From assembly GCA_902493385.1 (NCBI GenBank), contig CABUPO010000003.1, forward strand, positions 186,001-250,000: a stretch of DNA of 64,000 bases. The letters are read 5' to 3'. Position numbers and translations under genes: made by a program. Shown here piece after piece: positions 26,959 to 37,211 of the stretch. The first letter of the stretch is position 1. Each line of letters begins with the position of its first letter. The notes under the pieces were generated by a model. That model was not told where the DNA came from. It made no database searches and saw only the letters and a list, made by a program, of their open reading frames with translations. The stretch comes from an uncultured Lachnospiraceae bacterium (GTDB lineage: Bacteria > Bacillota > Clostridia > Lachnospirales > Lachnospiraceae).

Positions 26959-27783
26959 ATGGACAATAATTCTGAATACTGTATAACAACCGGCGAATTT
27001 GCCAGACTCTGCAACACAACAAGGGATACACTCAGATACTATGATAAAATGGGTGTGTTAATACCAAAAAAAAATAATAATAACGGCTACAAATATTACA
27101 GTCTGAAGCAGGTCACATCTTTCTTTTTTATTAACCTGTTCAGTATGTTCGGCTGTCCTATAAAGGAACTCAAACACATTGTAGAAGGCGACGAAACCGC
27201 ACATTTTGACTCTTTTTTAAATTCACAGTATGAAACTCTGTTAAAAACCCGTGAAGATCTTGAAAATAAAATCAGAATACTTCAAATAGGAATTGAAATG
27301 ACAAAGCATGCTACCGCCAACCCTACAAATACGGTAATTTACGAGCAGCTGGATAAACCTGTACAGATTATACTTACAGACGTCAATTCCTCTCCCGCTA
27401 CAACCTCAGGAGAAATAAGCGCCGATATAATGACGCATATTAAATACTGCAGGAATAACGGCTTCTTTTATCCATTTCCTATCGGGGCGGTTATTGATTA
27501 TAATGATGTAAAAGCCGGTATATACAAATACAAACAGGTTTTCAGCATATTAAATATGCCTGTACCCAACGAAGCAATATATACGCTTCCTACTAAAAAC
27601 GTTGTCAGCTGCGTACATAAAGATTCCGACGGAAGCATCAATAATGTATACAAATCAATATGCGATTATATCAGCGATAATAATATGCAGGCCAAATCTG
27701 ATTTGTATTCGTTAAGCCTTGTCAATATTGTAGATACACACGAAGAACGCCGTTACCTTAAATATTTATTTGTATGTGTTTAA
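26959..27783 (+). CDS. MerR-family transcriptional regulator
   Basis: A 274-aa regulator. The N-terminal winged helix-turn-helix reads YCITTGEFARLCNTTRDTLR and YYDKMGVLIPKKNNNNGYKY, followed by a coiled dimer helix near residues 90-115. The C-terminal half (about 130-274) resembles a ligand-binding effector domain of the BmrR/GyrI type, but no clear motif fixes the ligand. It precedes dapL by about 70 bases on the same strand; whether it regulates that gene is unknown. Confidence 0.88.
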   Translation: MDNNSEYCITTGEFARLCNTTRDTLRYYDKMGVLIPKKNNNNGYKYYSLKQVTSFFFINLFSMFGCPIKELKHIVEGDETAHFDSFLNSQYETLLKTREDLENKIRILQIGIEMTKHATANPTNTVIYEQLDKPVQIILTDVNSSPATTSGEISADIMTHIKYCRNNGFFYPFPIGAVIDYNDVKAGIYKYKQVFSILNMPVPNEAIYTLPTKNVVSCVHKDSDGSINNVYKSICDYISDNNMQAKSDLYSLSLVNIVDTHEERRYLKYLFVCV

Positions 27784-27855
27784 ATTAATTTGACACATCA
27801 ACAGTCAGATGTTAATATTTTACTAACTTTGTTGAAGCGAAAGGAGAATTTACAT

Positions 27856-29052
27856 ATGTTACAGTTAAATGAGAATTATTTGAACCTTAAACAGAACTAT
27901 CTTTTTTCTGAGGTAGCGCACAGAACGAGCGCTTATATGGAAGCTAACCCTGACAAGCCTGTAATACGTCTTGGAATAGGCGACGTAACCAAGCCTCTTA
28001 CAAAAAAGACTATCGAAGCGCTTCATACTGCCGTTGACCATATGAGCGATGCTGCTACGTTTAAAGGATATGGCCCTGAGCAGGGATATGATTTTCTTCG
28101 CAGCAGAGTAGTTGATTATTATAAAAAAAATGGCGTTGTTATTGATATTAAGGAAGTATTCATTTCTGACGGCGCAAAAAGCGATACCGGCAATATAACA
28201 GACCTCTTCGGCCCTGACAATGCTGTTCTTATTCCTGATCCGGTATATCCTGTATATATGGATACTAATATTATGAATGGACGCAATATCAAATTCATTA
28301 ACGCTGACAAAGAGAATGGATTTACTCCGATGCCGGATAAGGACCTTAAGGCTGATATTATATATATCTGCTCTCCTAACAATCCGACAGGCGCGGCATA
28401 TACAAGAGAGCAGCTTAAAGTATGGGTGGATTTTGCGCTTAACTGCGGCAGCCTTATTCTGTTCGACGCCGCTTACGAATGCTTTATTGAAGACGATATA
28501 TATCCTCACAGCATTTTTGAAATCGAGGGCGCCAAAAAATGTGCAATTGAATTTTGCTCGCTTTCAAAGACCGCAGGCTTTACGGGAACCAGATGCGGAT
28601 ATACAATTGTTCCTTTAGACCTTGTAGTTACTGCTTCTAACGGACAGGAGATGTCTGTCAACTCAATGTGGACAAGAAGACAGACTACAAAGTTCAACGG
28701 CGTTCCGTACATTGTACAGTATGCCGCAGCGGCTACATTAAGCGATGAGGGAATTAAGGAATGCCTTGAAAATATATCTTATTACAAGGAAAATGCAAGA
28801 ATAATATCTTCTGTATTTGATAAAAAGGGCATAACATACTTCGGCGGAAAAAATTCCCCTTACATATGGTTTGAATGCCCTGACGGAATGGAATCATGGG
28901 ATTTCTTCGATTACATGTTAAATGAAATCCAGGTCGTAGGAACACCGGGAGCCGGATTTGGTATTAACGGAACGAACTTTTTCAGACTGACAGCATTCGG
29001 CAACAGAGAAAATACTATCGAAGCGGTAAGCCGTATAGATAAGCTGTTATAA
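27856..29052 (+). CDS. dapL: LL-diaminopimelate aminotransferase
   Basis: Converts tetrahydrodipicolinate directly to LL-diaminopimelate with glutamate as amino donor, a short route to lysine and cell-wall diaminopimelate. The 398-aa PLP enzyme (fold type I) has VIRLGIGDVTKPLT, YICSPNNPTGAAYTREQLKV and the PLP-lysine motif SLSKTAGFTGTRCGY. The start at 27856 (MLQLNENYLNLKQNYLF) fits the family and has AAAGGAG about 10 bases upstream; the in-frame start at 27790 lacks one. Confidence 0.94.
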   Translation: MLQLNENYLNLKQNYLFSEVAHRTSAYMEANPDKPVIRLGIGDVTKPLTKKTIEALHTAVDHMSDAATFKGYGPEQGYDFLRSRVVDYYKKNGVVIDIKEVFISDGAKSDTGNITDLFGPDNAVLIPDPVYPVYMDTNIMNGRNIKFINADKENGFTPMPDKDLKADIIYICSPNNPTGAAYTREQLKVWVDFALNCGSLILFDAAYECFIEDDIYPHSIFEIEGAKKCAIEFCSLSKTAGFTGTRCGYTIVPLDLVVTASNGQEMSVNSMWTRRQTTKFNGVPYIVQYAAAATLSDEGIKECLENISYYKENARIISSVFDKKGITYFGGKNSPYIWFECPDGMESWDFFDYMLNEIQVVGTPGAGFGINGTNFFRLTAFGNRENTIEAVSRIDKLL

Positions 29053-29094
29053 ATTATAACGCAAATGTAACACCGGGCTGCTAAAAGCGCCCAT

Positions 29095-29136
29095 AAAAAC
29101 CGCTGAGTTCATTGATATAAGACCTCAGCGGTTTTT
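29095..29136. terminator. Bidirectional terminator after dapL
   Basis: AAAAACCGCTGAG (29095-29107) pairs with CTCAGCGGTTTTT (29124-29136). The A- and T-runs on either side allow termination of both dapL and the convergent DUF4956 gene. Confidence 0.85.
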
Positions 29137-29150
29137 GGTATAGCTGATTA

Positions 29151-29864
29151 CTATAATTCATCTGTATTAACAGGTACACGTCCTATAGAAACCGTAAGAT
29201 TACCATTACGGCATCTGATATCATCTATCAGCTTTTTTTCCTCATTAACATCCTTCATTTCGATAATATATGATATCTGATACATTGTTCCCATATTTAC
29301 TGTCTTAGTTTTTTCCCTTGTGCATTTATTGAGGTATTTATCAAAAATATCGTCAAATACATGCGTATAATCAAGATTTTCAGGCATTGTAACACGCAGA
29401 AGCTTTTCCCTGTACTTTTTCTCGCCAAAGCGCGTCTTTGACAATACAACAAATACCGCTCCGGAAATAACTGTTATAACTACAGCATAGCCTAAAAAAC
29501 CCATTCCGATTGCAAGGCCTATTGCAGTTGTAAGAAATACAGCCATAATTTCTTTTGAGCTTCCCGGCACCGAACGGAACCTTACCAGCGTAAATATTCC
29601 CATTACAGCCACGCTGGTTCCCAGATTACCGTTCACAAGTATCAGAACCGCCTGAACAATTGACGGTAAAACCGCGATTGTAATAGCAAAATTTTTAGTG
29701 TACGCCGGAGTTGTATACATATACACCAATGAAATAACAACTCCTAAAATTATTGCCGCCATAAAGCATATAAGCGCGTCTGTATCGGTAAGATTACCCG
29801 TATCCAATCGCAGTGTCGAATAAATCAGATTCCCCCAGCCCATGCCAACATCTGTCTCAGCCAT
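29151..29864 (-). CDS. DUF4956 membrane protein
   Basis: A 237-aa protein with four hydrophobic helices in the first 150 residues. The family-typical stretch GTSVAVMGIFTLVRFRSVPG then SSKEIMAVFLTTAIGLAIGM is clear; the soluble C-terminus ends DIRCRNGNLTVSIGRV. DUF4956 proteins often neighbour or are fused to VTC-domain proteins, as here: the VTC gene ends 3 bases upstream. Function not established; a membrane partner of a polyphosphate-related enzyme is a reasonable guess. Confidence 0.85.
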   Translation of the reverse strand: MAETDVGMGWGNLIYSTLRLDTGNLTDTDALICFMAAIILGVVISLVYMYTTPAYTKNFAITIAVLPSIVQAVLILVNGNLGTSVAVMGIFTLVRFRSVPGSSKEIMAVFLTTAIGLAIGMGFLGYAVVITVISGAVFVVLSKTRFGEKKYREKLLRVTMPENLDYTHVFDDIFDKYLNKCTREKTKTVNMGTMYQISYIIEMKDVNEEKKLIDDIRCRNGNLTVSIGRVPVNTDEL

Positions 29865-29867
29865 TCG

Positions 29868-30617
29868 CTACACTCCTTTTAATCTTCTCTTGTAGTCGTT
29901 TCCATATTTTGAAAAAGAGTGCGGATATATATGCATATCTGACAAAATCCTGACAAGCCACATAGGCACTGCACCACTGCTCTTAATCTCCATAATATAC
30001 AGTCTTTCATCTAACAGCGAAGTTCCGTAATCGCCTGCTGAAAGAGTAAGATTATCTCTTCTTGTTCTGATATTCGTATCGAACGTTATTCTAAGCTCTG
30101 GGTCGTCTATCCCTGAGAATGCAGTTCTGTCATAGGCAATGTATGTTTCCGGATATAATCTGTAATGATTTATTATGTATTCAATTTCATGCATAATCTG
30201 CATGTTCGAGCCGTAATTAAGAGCTTCAATACGCCTGTACATATCATCCTTACAGTCTATTGTATCATCTGTAATAACCTGAAGAAGACTTTTAACTACC
30301 GCGTACGAAGCGGGTATTCTTCTTTTGTATACAACGCCGCAGCATTTTTTCTTAATTTCAAGAAAAGCAAGATCATCAGAAGAAGGCACCCCATAGCTTC
30401 TGACTCTGAACTTTTCCTTGTATACAGGCTTTTCAATTGACGTTCTTATAAGTTCAAAATCCTTAGTATCATAATATACATTACATATCGTATATTTGTC
30501 ATATATATCTTTCTGCATATATTCTGACATAAACCCCATAAGCTGATTAAACTGTTCGGATTCAAGCAGGTATTTTTTCTCAACACGCTGAAATACCTGT
30601 TTGACTGCCTCCGGCAT
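29868..30617 (-). CDS. VTC-domain (polyphosphate polymerase-like) protein
   Basis: A 249-aa CYTH-superfamily VTC domain, the fold of yeast Vtc4, which makes polyphosphate from ATP. Typical elements are FQRVEKKYLL at the start, CNVYYDTKDF, KEKFRVRSYG, AFLEIKKKCCGVVYKRRIPA, YIAYDRTAF and LYIMEIKSSG. The basic and acidic tunnel residues (ExK, RxR) are kept, so catalysis is plausible. It has no membrane segment; the DUF4956 partner 3 bases downstream would supply one. Confidence 0.88.
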   Translation of the reverse strand: MPEAVKQVFQRVEKKYLLESEQFNQLMGFMSEYMQKDIYDKYTICNVYYDTKDFELIRTSIEKPVYKEKFRVRSYGVPSSDDLAFLEIKKKCCGVVYKRRIPASYAVVKSLLQVITDDTIDCKDDMYRRIEALNYGSNMQIMHEIEYIINHYRLYPETYIAYDRTAFSGIDDPELRITFDTNIRTRRDNLTLSAGDYGTSLLDERLYIMEIKSSGAVPMWLVRILSDMHIYPHSFSKYGNDYKRRLKGV

Positions 30618-30642
30618 CAGTTCACCTCCCCCAAAACACTAT

Positions 30643-33600
30643 TTACTTGAAATACTCAACGCCTGATTCAAACAGCATCTGGTTCTGATTACCGTAAATA
30701 TTAATGGCTACACCGTCTCCAATACGCTCTGAATGAGCCATCTTGCCAAGCACGCGTCCGTCAGGACTTGTTATTCCTTCAATTGCATAATAGGAACCAT
30801 TTGGATTATATGCCTCGTCCATAGTACTCTTTCCGTCAAGGCCAACATACTGCGTTGCAACCTGTCCGTTTTCAAACAGCTTTTTAATCCATTTCTCATC
30901 TGCAACAAATCTTCCCTCTCCATGCGACGCCGGAATTACATACACATCGCCCAAAGCAGCTTTTCTAAGCCACGGAGACTTATCAGATACAACTTTTGTA
31001 TATACAGATTTTGAAATATGGCGTCCGATGCTGTTAGTAGTAAGAGTCGGCGAGTCCTCCTTCTGCTCGCATATTTTTCCGTAAGGTACTAAGCCAAGCT
31101 TAATAAGCGCCTGAAAACCGTTGCATATTCCAAGTACAAGTCCGTCTCTGTTATCAAGCAGGTCATGTACTGCATCAGCTATTTTTTCATTTCTGAAAAC
31201 CGAAGCTATGAATTTCGCCGAGCCGTCAGGTTCATCTCCGGCGCTGAATCCACCTGAAATCATAAGTATCTGCGACGACCTTATAGCCTTTTCAAACGCA
31301 TCAACGGATTCTGTAATATCGCTTTCAGTCATATTACGGAATACAGCGCTTTTTACGGAAGCTCCCGCTTTTATGAAGGAAGCCGTCGTATCATATTCAC
31401 AGTTAGTACCAGGAAATACAGGTACAAACACTTCAGGAACCGCTGTTTTATATTTTGATACATATATGTTCTTTTCAACATATACGTCATCATTTCTTCC
31501 AACGTCATTTGGCTCTGATGCGGTAGGGAATACTCTTTCAAGCGTTGCTCCCCATGCTCCCAGAGCCTCGTCTACAGTAAGCACGCACTCGTTATATACA
31601 AATACAGGCTCGTCCGTAATGCTTCCGACTTTAATATATGGAACATCAATAAGAGCCTCATCTGAAGGACTGACCTCACACACAAATCCGCCGTACATTG
31701 GCGCAAAGAATGCAGATTTATCAAGTGACGAATCGATTCTTACGCCAAGCTTATTACCAAACGCCATCTTGCTTACTGCCTCGCATATTCCACCGAAGCC
31801 TATAGCATATACTGACTTCAGCACGCCTTTTTTGATAAGATCTGAAACTTTGTCATATATATTCTTTGTATATTCATAATCCGGAAGGTCATACTCATCC
31901 TTCTTTATGTCTATAGCAATAATATTATTGCCTGCCATCTTAAATTCAGGAGTTACAATATCCGATATCTTAGCAACATCAACAGCAAACGAGCATAATG
32001 TAGGCGGAACGTTAATATCGTTAAATGTTCCGGACATACTGTCCTTACCTCCAATTGACGGAAGCGAAAGCTTCATCTGCGCGTCAAACGCTCCAAGAAG
32101 CGCCGCCATCGGCTCTCCCCAGTTCTTAGGATTATCACCAAGCCTTCTGAAATACTCCTGAAAAGTGAACCGTATCTTTCTGTAATCTCCTCCTGCCGCA
32201 ACAATCTTTGCAACTGAAGATAATACAGAATATTCTGCGCCATGATATGGACTCCAGCTTGAAAGGAACGGGTCAAGTCCATAGCTCATCATAGTAACGG
32301 TATCACATTTTCCTGTCATTACAGGAAGCTTTGCTATCATTGTCTGTACAGGCGTAAGCTGGTATCTTCCGCCATAAGGCATTACAACGGTAGAAGCGCC
32401 TATTGAGCTGTCAAACATCTCTACAAGCCCCTTCTGGGAACATACATTAAGATCCTTTAACGTATTAATCCAGCTTTCTTTAATATCTCCGACTTCCTTT
32501 TCTGCAAAATAGCTCTTGTCTTTGTCAGGCATTGTAACAACTACGTCCGTCTCCTGATGAGCGCCGTTAGTATCTAAAAATGCTCTTGACAAATCTACTA
32601 TTGTCTTGCCGCGCCATTTCATAACAAGCCTTGGCTCTTTTGTTACTACCGCCACTGCAACTGCTTCAAGATTTTCCTCTTTCGCATATTTAAGCATAGT
32701 ATCTACATCAGAAGGGTCTACGACAACAGCCATTCTCTCCTGCGACTCTGATATCGCAAGCTCTGTGCCGTCAAGTCCGGCATATTTCTTAGGCACCTTA
32801 TCAAGATCAATATCAAGTCCGGCTGCGAGCTCTCCGATAGCAACCGATACTCCGCCGGCGCCGAAATCGTTACATTTCTTAATGATACTGCTTACTTCTT
32901 CTCTTCTGAATAATCTCTGTATCTTTCTTTCTGTAGGAGGATTACCTTTCTGCACCTCCGCTCCACATGTATCAATTGAAGCTGTATTATGAGCTTTTGA
33001 AGAACCTGTTGCTCCTCCGCATCCGTCTCTTCCGGTACGTCCTCCGATAAGAATAATTATATCTCCCGGGTCTGAATTTTCCCTGATTACATTCTTTCTT
33101 GGAGCAGCTCCCATTACGGCTCCAATCTCCATACGCTTTGCAACATAATTTGGATGATAAACCTCATTTACAAGACCCGTAGCAAGTCCAATCTGATTAC
33201 CATATGAACTGTATCCGCTTGCAGCCCCGGTTGTAATCTTTCTCTGAGGAAGCTTTCCGCCAAGCGTATCCTTAAGAGATACAGTCGGGTCAGCGGCTCC
33301 TGTTACACGCATTGCCTGATATACGTATCCGCGCCCTGAAAGAGGGTCTCTTATTGCGCCGCCAAGGCAAGTTGCAGCGCCTCCAAAGGGTTCAATTTCC
33401 GTAGGGTGGTTATGCGTCTCGTTCTTAAAGAATACAAGCCACTCCTCTTCTTTACCGTCAATCTCTACAGGTACGATTATTGAACATGCATTAATTTCGT
33501 CTGATTCTTCCATATCGGCAAGCTTGCCTTCTGCCCTAAGCTTTTTCATAGCCATAAGCGCAATGTCCATTAACGACACATATTTGTCGTCGCGGTCTGC

Positions 33601-34395
33601 ATATATCTCGCTGTAAGCCTTTTTATATTCGTCAAAAGACTCCTTTACAGGCTTTGTATAATAACCGTCTTCAAATTCAATATTCTTAAGCTCAGTAAGA
33701 AATGTAGTATGACGGCAGTGGTCAGACCAGTATGTATCAAGAACCTTTATCTCTGTAAACGTAGGATTGCGTTTTTCTTCATTCTTATAATAGTTCTGAA
33801 TATGGCAGAAATCTTTAAATGTCATTGCAAGCCCAAGAGACATATAAAGCTCATTAAGACTATCCATGTCCATATCAGTAAAGCCTTCAAATACAGATAT
33901 ATCTTCAGGTTCGTCAAATACAGTAACTAACGTCTTCGGCACAGCCTCATCAGTAAGTCTTGAATCAACCGGATTGATACAGTATGATTTGATTTTGTCA
34001 AAATCCTCTTCAGTAATATCTCCGCTTAACACATAAGTTGTCGCAGACTTTATGACCGGCTGCTCCGATTCGTTAAGCAGCTTAACGCACTGTTCAGCCG
34101 AGTCCGCTCTCTGGTCAAACTGACCCGGAAGATATTCTACGGAAAAAATTCTGTCAGAAGCCTCGTGAGGAAATTCATTTTCATATAAATAATCAACCGG
34201 AGGTTCTGAAAAAACCGTATGCGAAGCCTTCTTAAACGTCACATCCGATATATTCTCAACATCATATCTGACGAGTATTCTTACGTTTGTAAGCGCTTTT
34301 ATATCAAGGTATCTGTTAATTTCTTTTTTAAGCTCCCTGCCCGCCACCTGATAATCTTCTTTCTTTTCAACATATACACGTCTTACTTTGCTCAT
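30643..34395 (-). CDS. purL: Phosphoribosylformylglycinamidine synthase, single-chain
   Basis: Fourth step of purine synthesis: FGAR + Gln + ATP to FGAM. The 1250-aa chain includes a divergent N-terminal domain, two AIR-synthase halves and a C-terminal glutamine amidotransferase. Visible motifs are FKNETHNHPTEIEPFGGAAT in the ATP site, then FPGTNCEYDT, the nucleophile Cys in GICNGFQALIKLG and the His/Glu pair in SHGEGRF. This large form is the clostridial version. It is preceded by AAGGAG; no purine riboswitch is seen upstream. Confidence 0.95.
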   Translation of the reverse strand: MSKVRRVYVEKKEDYQVAGRELKKEINRYLDIKALTNVRILVRYDVENISDVTFKKASHTVFSEPPVDYLYENEFPHEASDRIFSVEYLPGQFDQRADSAEQCVKLLNESEQPVIKSATTYVLSGDITEEDFDKIKSYCINPVDSRLTDEAVPKTLVTVFDEPEDISVFEGFTDMDMDSLNELYMSLGLAMTFKDFCHIQNYYKNEEKRNPTFTEIKVLDTYWSDHCRHTTFLTELKNIEFEDGYYTKPVKESFDEYKKAYSEIYADRDDKYVSLMDIALMAMKKLRAEGKLADMEESDEINACSIIVPVEIDGKEEEWLVFFKNETHNHPTEIEPFGGAATCLGGAIRDPLSGRGYVYQAMRVTGAADPTVSLKDTLGGKLPQRKITTGAASGYSSYGNQIGLATGLVNEVYHPNYVAKRMEIGAVMGAAPRKNVIRENSDPGDIIILIGGRTGRDGCGGATGSSKAHNTASIDTCGAEVQKGNPPTERKIQRLFRREEVSSIIKKCNDFGAGGVSVAIGELAAGLDIDLDKVPKKYAGLDGTELAISESQERMAVVVDPSDVDTMLKYAKEENLEAVAVAVVTKEPRLVMKWRGKTIVDLSRAFLDTNGAHQETDVVVTMPDKDKSYFAEKEVGDIKESWINTLKDLNVCSQKGLVEMFDSSIGASTVVMPYGGRYQLTPVQTMIAKLPVMTGKCDTVTMMSYGLDPFLSSWSPYHGAEYSVLSSVAKIVAAGGDYRKIRFTFQEYFRRLGDNPKNWGEPMAALLGAFDAQMKLSLPSIGGKDSMSGTFNDINVPPTLCSFAVDVAKISDIVTPEFKMAGNNIIAIDIKKDEYDLPDYEYTKNIYDKVSDLIKKGVLKSVYAIGFGGICEAVSKMAFGNKLGVRIDSSLDKSAFFAPMYGGFVCEVSPSDEALIDVPYIKVGSITDEPVFVYNECVLTVDEALGAWGATLERVFPTASEPNDVGRNDDVYVEKNIYVSKYKTAVPEVFVPVFPGTNCEYDTTASFIKAGASVKSAVFRNMTESDITESVDAFEKAIRSSQILMISGGFSAGDEPDGSAKFIASVFRNEKIADAVHDLLDNRDGLVLGICNGFQALIKLGLVPYGKICEQKEDSPTLTTNSIGRHISKSVYTKVVSDKSPWLRKAALGDVYVIPASHGEGRFVADEKWIKKLFENGQVATQYVGLDGKSTMDEAYNPNGSYYAIEGITSPDGRVLGKMAHSERIGDGVAINIYGNQNQMLFESGVEYFK

Positions 34396-34420
34396 TGTAT
34401 ATTCATCTCCTTATATTTAT

Positions 34421-34453
34421 AAATAGCTCCGGCCAATCATAATAATTAGCCGA
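34421..34453 (-). terminator. Weak hairpin between the foldase-like gene and purL
   Basis: Minus strand GGCTTCGGCTAAT can pair with ATTGGCCGGAGCT over about 12 positions, counting two G-U pairs. The following sequence is AT-rich but has no proper U-run, so it could be a weak terminator or only a structured leader. Confidence 0.3.
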
Positions 34454-34477
34454 AGCCAATGTGTACTTAATGTCTTA

Positions 34478-35674
34478 TCAATCACTTATAGTAACGCTTC
34501 CAAATTCAACCTTATCCCACTCATCGTCATTAAATTCAATCAGATATTTCTCGACTTCAAGATTCTCAATCTCTTCATCGAATTTTTCATTTTCTGCACT
34601 TGTTATAACAGATTCACATTCGGAATCATATCTTTCCGTGCTATTGTTATTAACCATTTTGATTATATAGCATCCCTTTGAATCCTGCACAACCTTGCTG
34701 CTTATTTCATCATTATTCATTTTCTTAATATCGGAAAGCAGCTCTGCGTCAAAATCAGTCTCATCTGTCTCAATAAAGCTCTTTGACGCATATTTTATAT
34801 TACTTCCTTCAGGTGCGGTAGGTCCCGGCGCAGGAGTAGGCGTTGCCGTACCTTCTTCAGCAGAAGCTGCTCCCTGGGAATTACTAACATATGTTGTGAA
34901 GTCAGAAAGACCTGATATATCATCATATGAAGCTTTAAGCTCCTCAACTGCAGCGCTCTTTTCTTCATCAGTCATATCAACTGTATTACCGCTGTCGTCA
35001 CTGCTTGAAAACGGAATATAATAATACTGAATGTCATACTGTCTGTACTGTGCAGGATCAATATCTGCCGTAAGCGCGGCGTCGTCTATATCAAAGGTGT
35101 CAATCCACGCGCTCTTGTAATTATTAGCAAGAATCTGCATCTCGTAGTAATCTACAACGTCCTGCCTGCTTATTCCTGTCTTATTCTTGGTAGTGCTTGT
35201 CATATTGTCAAACACATCCTTTGCCTGGCTTTCAGCAGTCTGCTTCTCCTCATCGGTAAGAGCATATCCGTTGTCAATTGCCTCATAATACATCATGTAC
35301 TTCTGCATTATAGCATCAATTGCATTGTCCTTAAGAACCTCTGCATTAGTCATACCGTCTTCATTAACAATGCTCCAGTAATCAGAGCCATAATTCTGCT
35401 GATACAATGAATTCATATAAGCGCCTGTAGATTCGTTCATATATATATCAACCATTATATCGCTAAGATACACTTTTTCGCCGTTAATAGTAAATATAAG
35501 CTTTGGATGAAGATTCTCCCATAAAACAGCTATTATAAGAAAAAGTACGATAACACCGCATACTGCTGAAATAATTATACCCTTTTTATAGTTCTGCGGC
35601 GACGCTCCTTTATTATCCGCCTTTGAATTATTATTCTTAATAGATTGATTAGAAATACGTTTTGCCGAGTTCAT
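34478..35674 (-). CDS. Membrane-anchored foldase-like protein (SurA/PrsA-type N-domain)
   Basis: A 398-aa protein with a basic cytoplasmic start of about 30 residues, one hydrophobic helix (IIISAVCGVIVLFLIIAVLW) and a large extracytoplasmic part. After the helix, FTINGEKVYLSDIMVDIYMN and the long helical region are like the SurA/PrsA chaperone N-domain. The peptidyl-prolyl isomerase core is interrupted by a Pro/Thr/Ala linker (ATPTPAPGPTAPEG) and only partly recognisable. Probably assists folding of secreted proteins; it lies downstream of the exopolysaccharide genes. Confidence 0.65.
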   Translation of the reverse strand: MNSAKRISNQSIKNNNSKADNKGASPQNYKKGIIISAVCGVIVLFLIIAVLWENLHPKLIFTINGEKVYLSDIMVDIYMNESTGAYMNSLYQQNYGSDYWSIVNEDGMTNAEVLKDNAIDAIMQKYMMYYEAIDNGYALTDEEKQTAESQAKDVFDNMTSTTKNKTGISRQDVVDYYEMQILANNYKSAWIDTFDIDDAALTADIDPAQYRQYDIQYYYIPFSSSDDSGNTVDMTDEEKSAAVEELKASYDDISGLSDFTTYVSNSQGAASAEEGTATPTPAPGPTAPEGSNIKYASKSFIETDETDFDAELLSDIKKMNNDEISSKVVQDSKGCYIIKMVNNNSTERYDSECESVITSAENEKFDEEIENLEVEKYLIEFNDDEWDKVEFGSVTISD

Positions 35675-35749
35675 TAATTTACATTCCTTTCTAGTATAAA
35701 AACCATATATATTCTACAAATTTATAGACGATAAGTCAAGCACAGATTA

Positions 35750-37165
35750 TTATTCAGCTCCTCTTCCAAATATCACAACCCATATTGTCTTGATAAGTAT
35801 TTTTATATCCTTTGCAATCGACCAGTTGTCTATGTACTCGCAGTCTAATTTTACTATATCGTCAAAGTTTGTAATCGAACTGCGTCCGCTTACCTGCCAC
35901 ATTCCGGTTATTCCCGGTTTTATACTAATACGTTTTCTCTGATATGGTTCATAATTATTGAACTCATCAACTGTAGGCGGCCTTGTTCCGACAAGGCTCA
36001 TATCGCCTTTTAATACATTATAAAACTGAGGAAGCTCGTCAATGCTCGTCTTTCTGAGTATTTTTCCTATTCTCGTAATACGCGGGTCGTTTTTCATTTT
36101 AAACATCTGCCCCTGCATCTCGTTATGCTTCATAAGCTCCGCTTTACGTTCCTCAGCGTCAATATACATTGACCGAAACTTGTATATTTCAAATACACGG
36201 CCATTCTTTCCTATTCTCTGCTGTTTGAATAAAACAGGGCCCTTAGAATCAAGCTTTGTAAGCGGTCCGAATATAAGCATCGCAAGTCCGAAAAAGAACA
36301 TTCCGACAAGGCCTCCTATTATATCCATAAACCGTTTGATTATAATCTGCACAAAGCTATATTCATATTTTCCATATGTAACAACGCCGAGAAGTCCTAT
36401 ATATTCAAGCTTCCTGCCTGCCGAAATTTTAATATCATACTCCGGCAGATTAAAATGGACTATTATTCCCATATCCACAAACTGAGATATTACTGTCTCC
36501 CAGTTCTTATATGAAAGCGACGGTTCATTAATCAGAACAGAATCAAAGGCTTTAAGCCTTACCGCCTTATAATAATCTGTTCCGTCTGCAATTACATCAA
36601 TTCCTTCTATCTGTGTTCCTTTGAGATCTTTGTCAATTATCACAATACCTTTAATTCTGAAGTACCAGTTTTTAGTCATTCTTATTCGTTTAATTATATC
36701 CTCTGCGTAAGCCTGCTCTGTAATAAGCAGCACCCTTTCACAATAGCTTGTCTTTTTAAACAGCTTAATAATAGTATGTCTGAATAACATATGTACAACA
36801 AACATAAGAATAATATCAATAATAAAAAAGGATGCAAACTGAATTCTTGAATACATATCGCTCTGCTTAGTAACAAACATATATATAAGCACAAATGTTA
36901 TCAAATACAGATGCTTTTCAAGAATATTGTATAATTCCGAACGCGCTGACAAATATACCCATTTACCCTGATAACTAGAAAAAGCTGTAATCAGAAGATA
37001 AACAGCTATAAAAAACCACAGGATACCAATATGCCCGGCCAGAACAGGCACTTCATTAAAGCCGCCAAACCTTATAAGACTCGCTAACAGAAATGAAGCG
37101 CCCATTGTTATAATATCAATAATGAAAATGACAAATGAAAGCTGGTTATTCATTTTATTATCCAT
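35750..37165 (-). CDS. Undecaprenyl-phosphate sugar phosphotransferase (exopolysaccharide initiation)
   Basis: Starts exopolysaccharide repeat units by moving a sugar-1-phosphate to undecaprenyl phosphate. The 471-aa protein has four N-terminal membrane helices, a CoA-binding-like middle domain (VLLITEQAYAEDIIKRI) and the PF02397 transferase domain with DSKGPVLFKQQRIGKNGRVF, EIYKFRSMY, TSIDELPQFYNVLKGDMSLV and GTRPPT. It follows the kinase gene in the same direction and closes the cps-like cluster. Sugar specificity cannot be read. Confidence 0.93.
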   Translation of the reverse strand: MDNKMNNQLSFVIFIIDIITMGASFLLASLIRFGGFNEVPVLAGHIGILWFFIAVYLLITAFSSYQGKWVYLSARSELYNILEKHLYLITFVLIYMFVTKQSDMYSRIQFASFFIIDIILMFVVHMLFRHTIIKLFKKTSYCERVLLITEQAYAEDIIKRIRMTKNWYFRIKGIVIIDKDLKGTQIEGIDVIADGTDYYKAVRLKAFDSVLINEPSLSYKNWETVISQFVDMGIIVHFNLPEYDIKISAGRKLEYIGLLGVVTYGKYEYSFVQIIIKRFMDIIGGLVGMFFFGLAMLIFGPLTKLDSKGPVLFKQQRIGKNGRVFEIYKFRSMYIDAEERKAELMKHNEMQGQMFKMKNDPRITRIGKILRKTSIDELPQFYNVLKGDMSLVGTRPPTVDEFNNYEPYQRKRISIKPGITGMWQVSGRSSITNFDDIVKLDCEYIDNWSIAKDIKILIKTIWVVIFGRGAE

Positions 37166-37211
37166 TTTAAGTCCCGCCTCTATAAAAAATGTAATTAACT
37201 AGTTTTCAAAA

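Noticed and set aside
34396..34477. Purine riboswitch before purL
   Set aside because: The region is too short and lacks the conserved loops; only a weak hairpin is seen.
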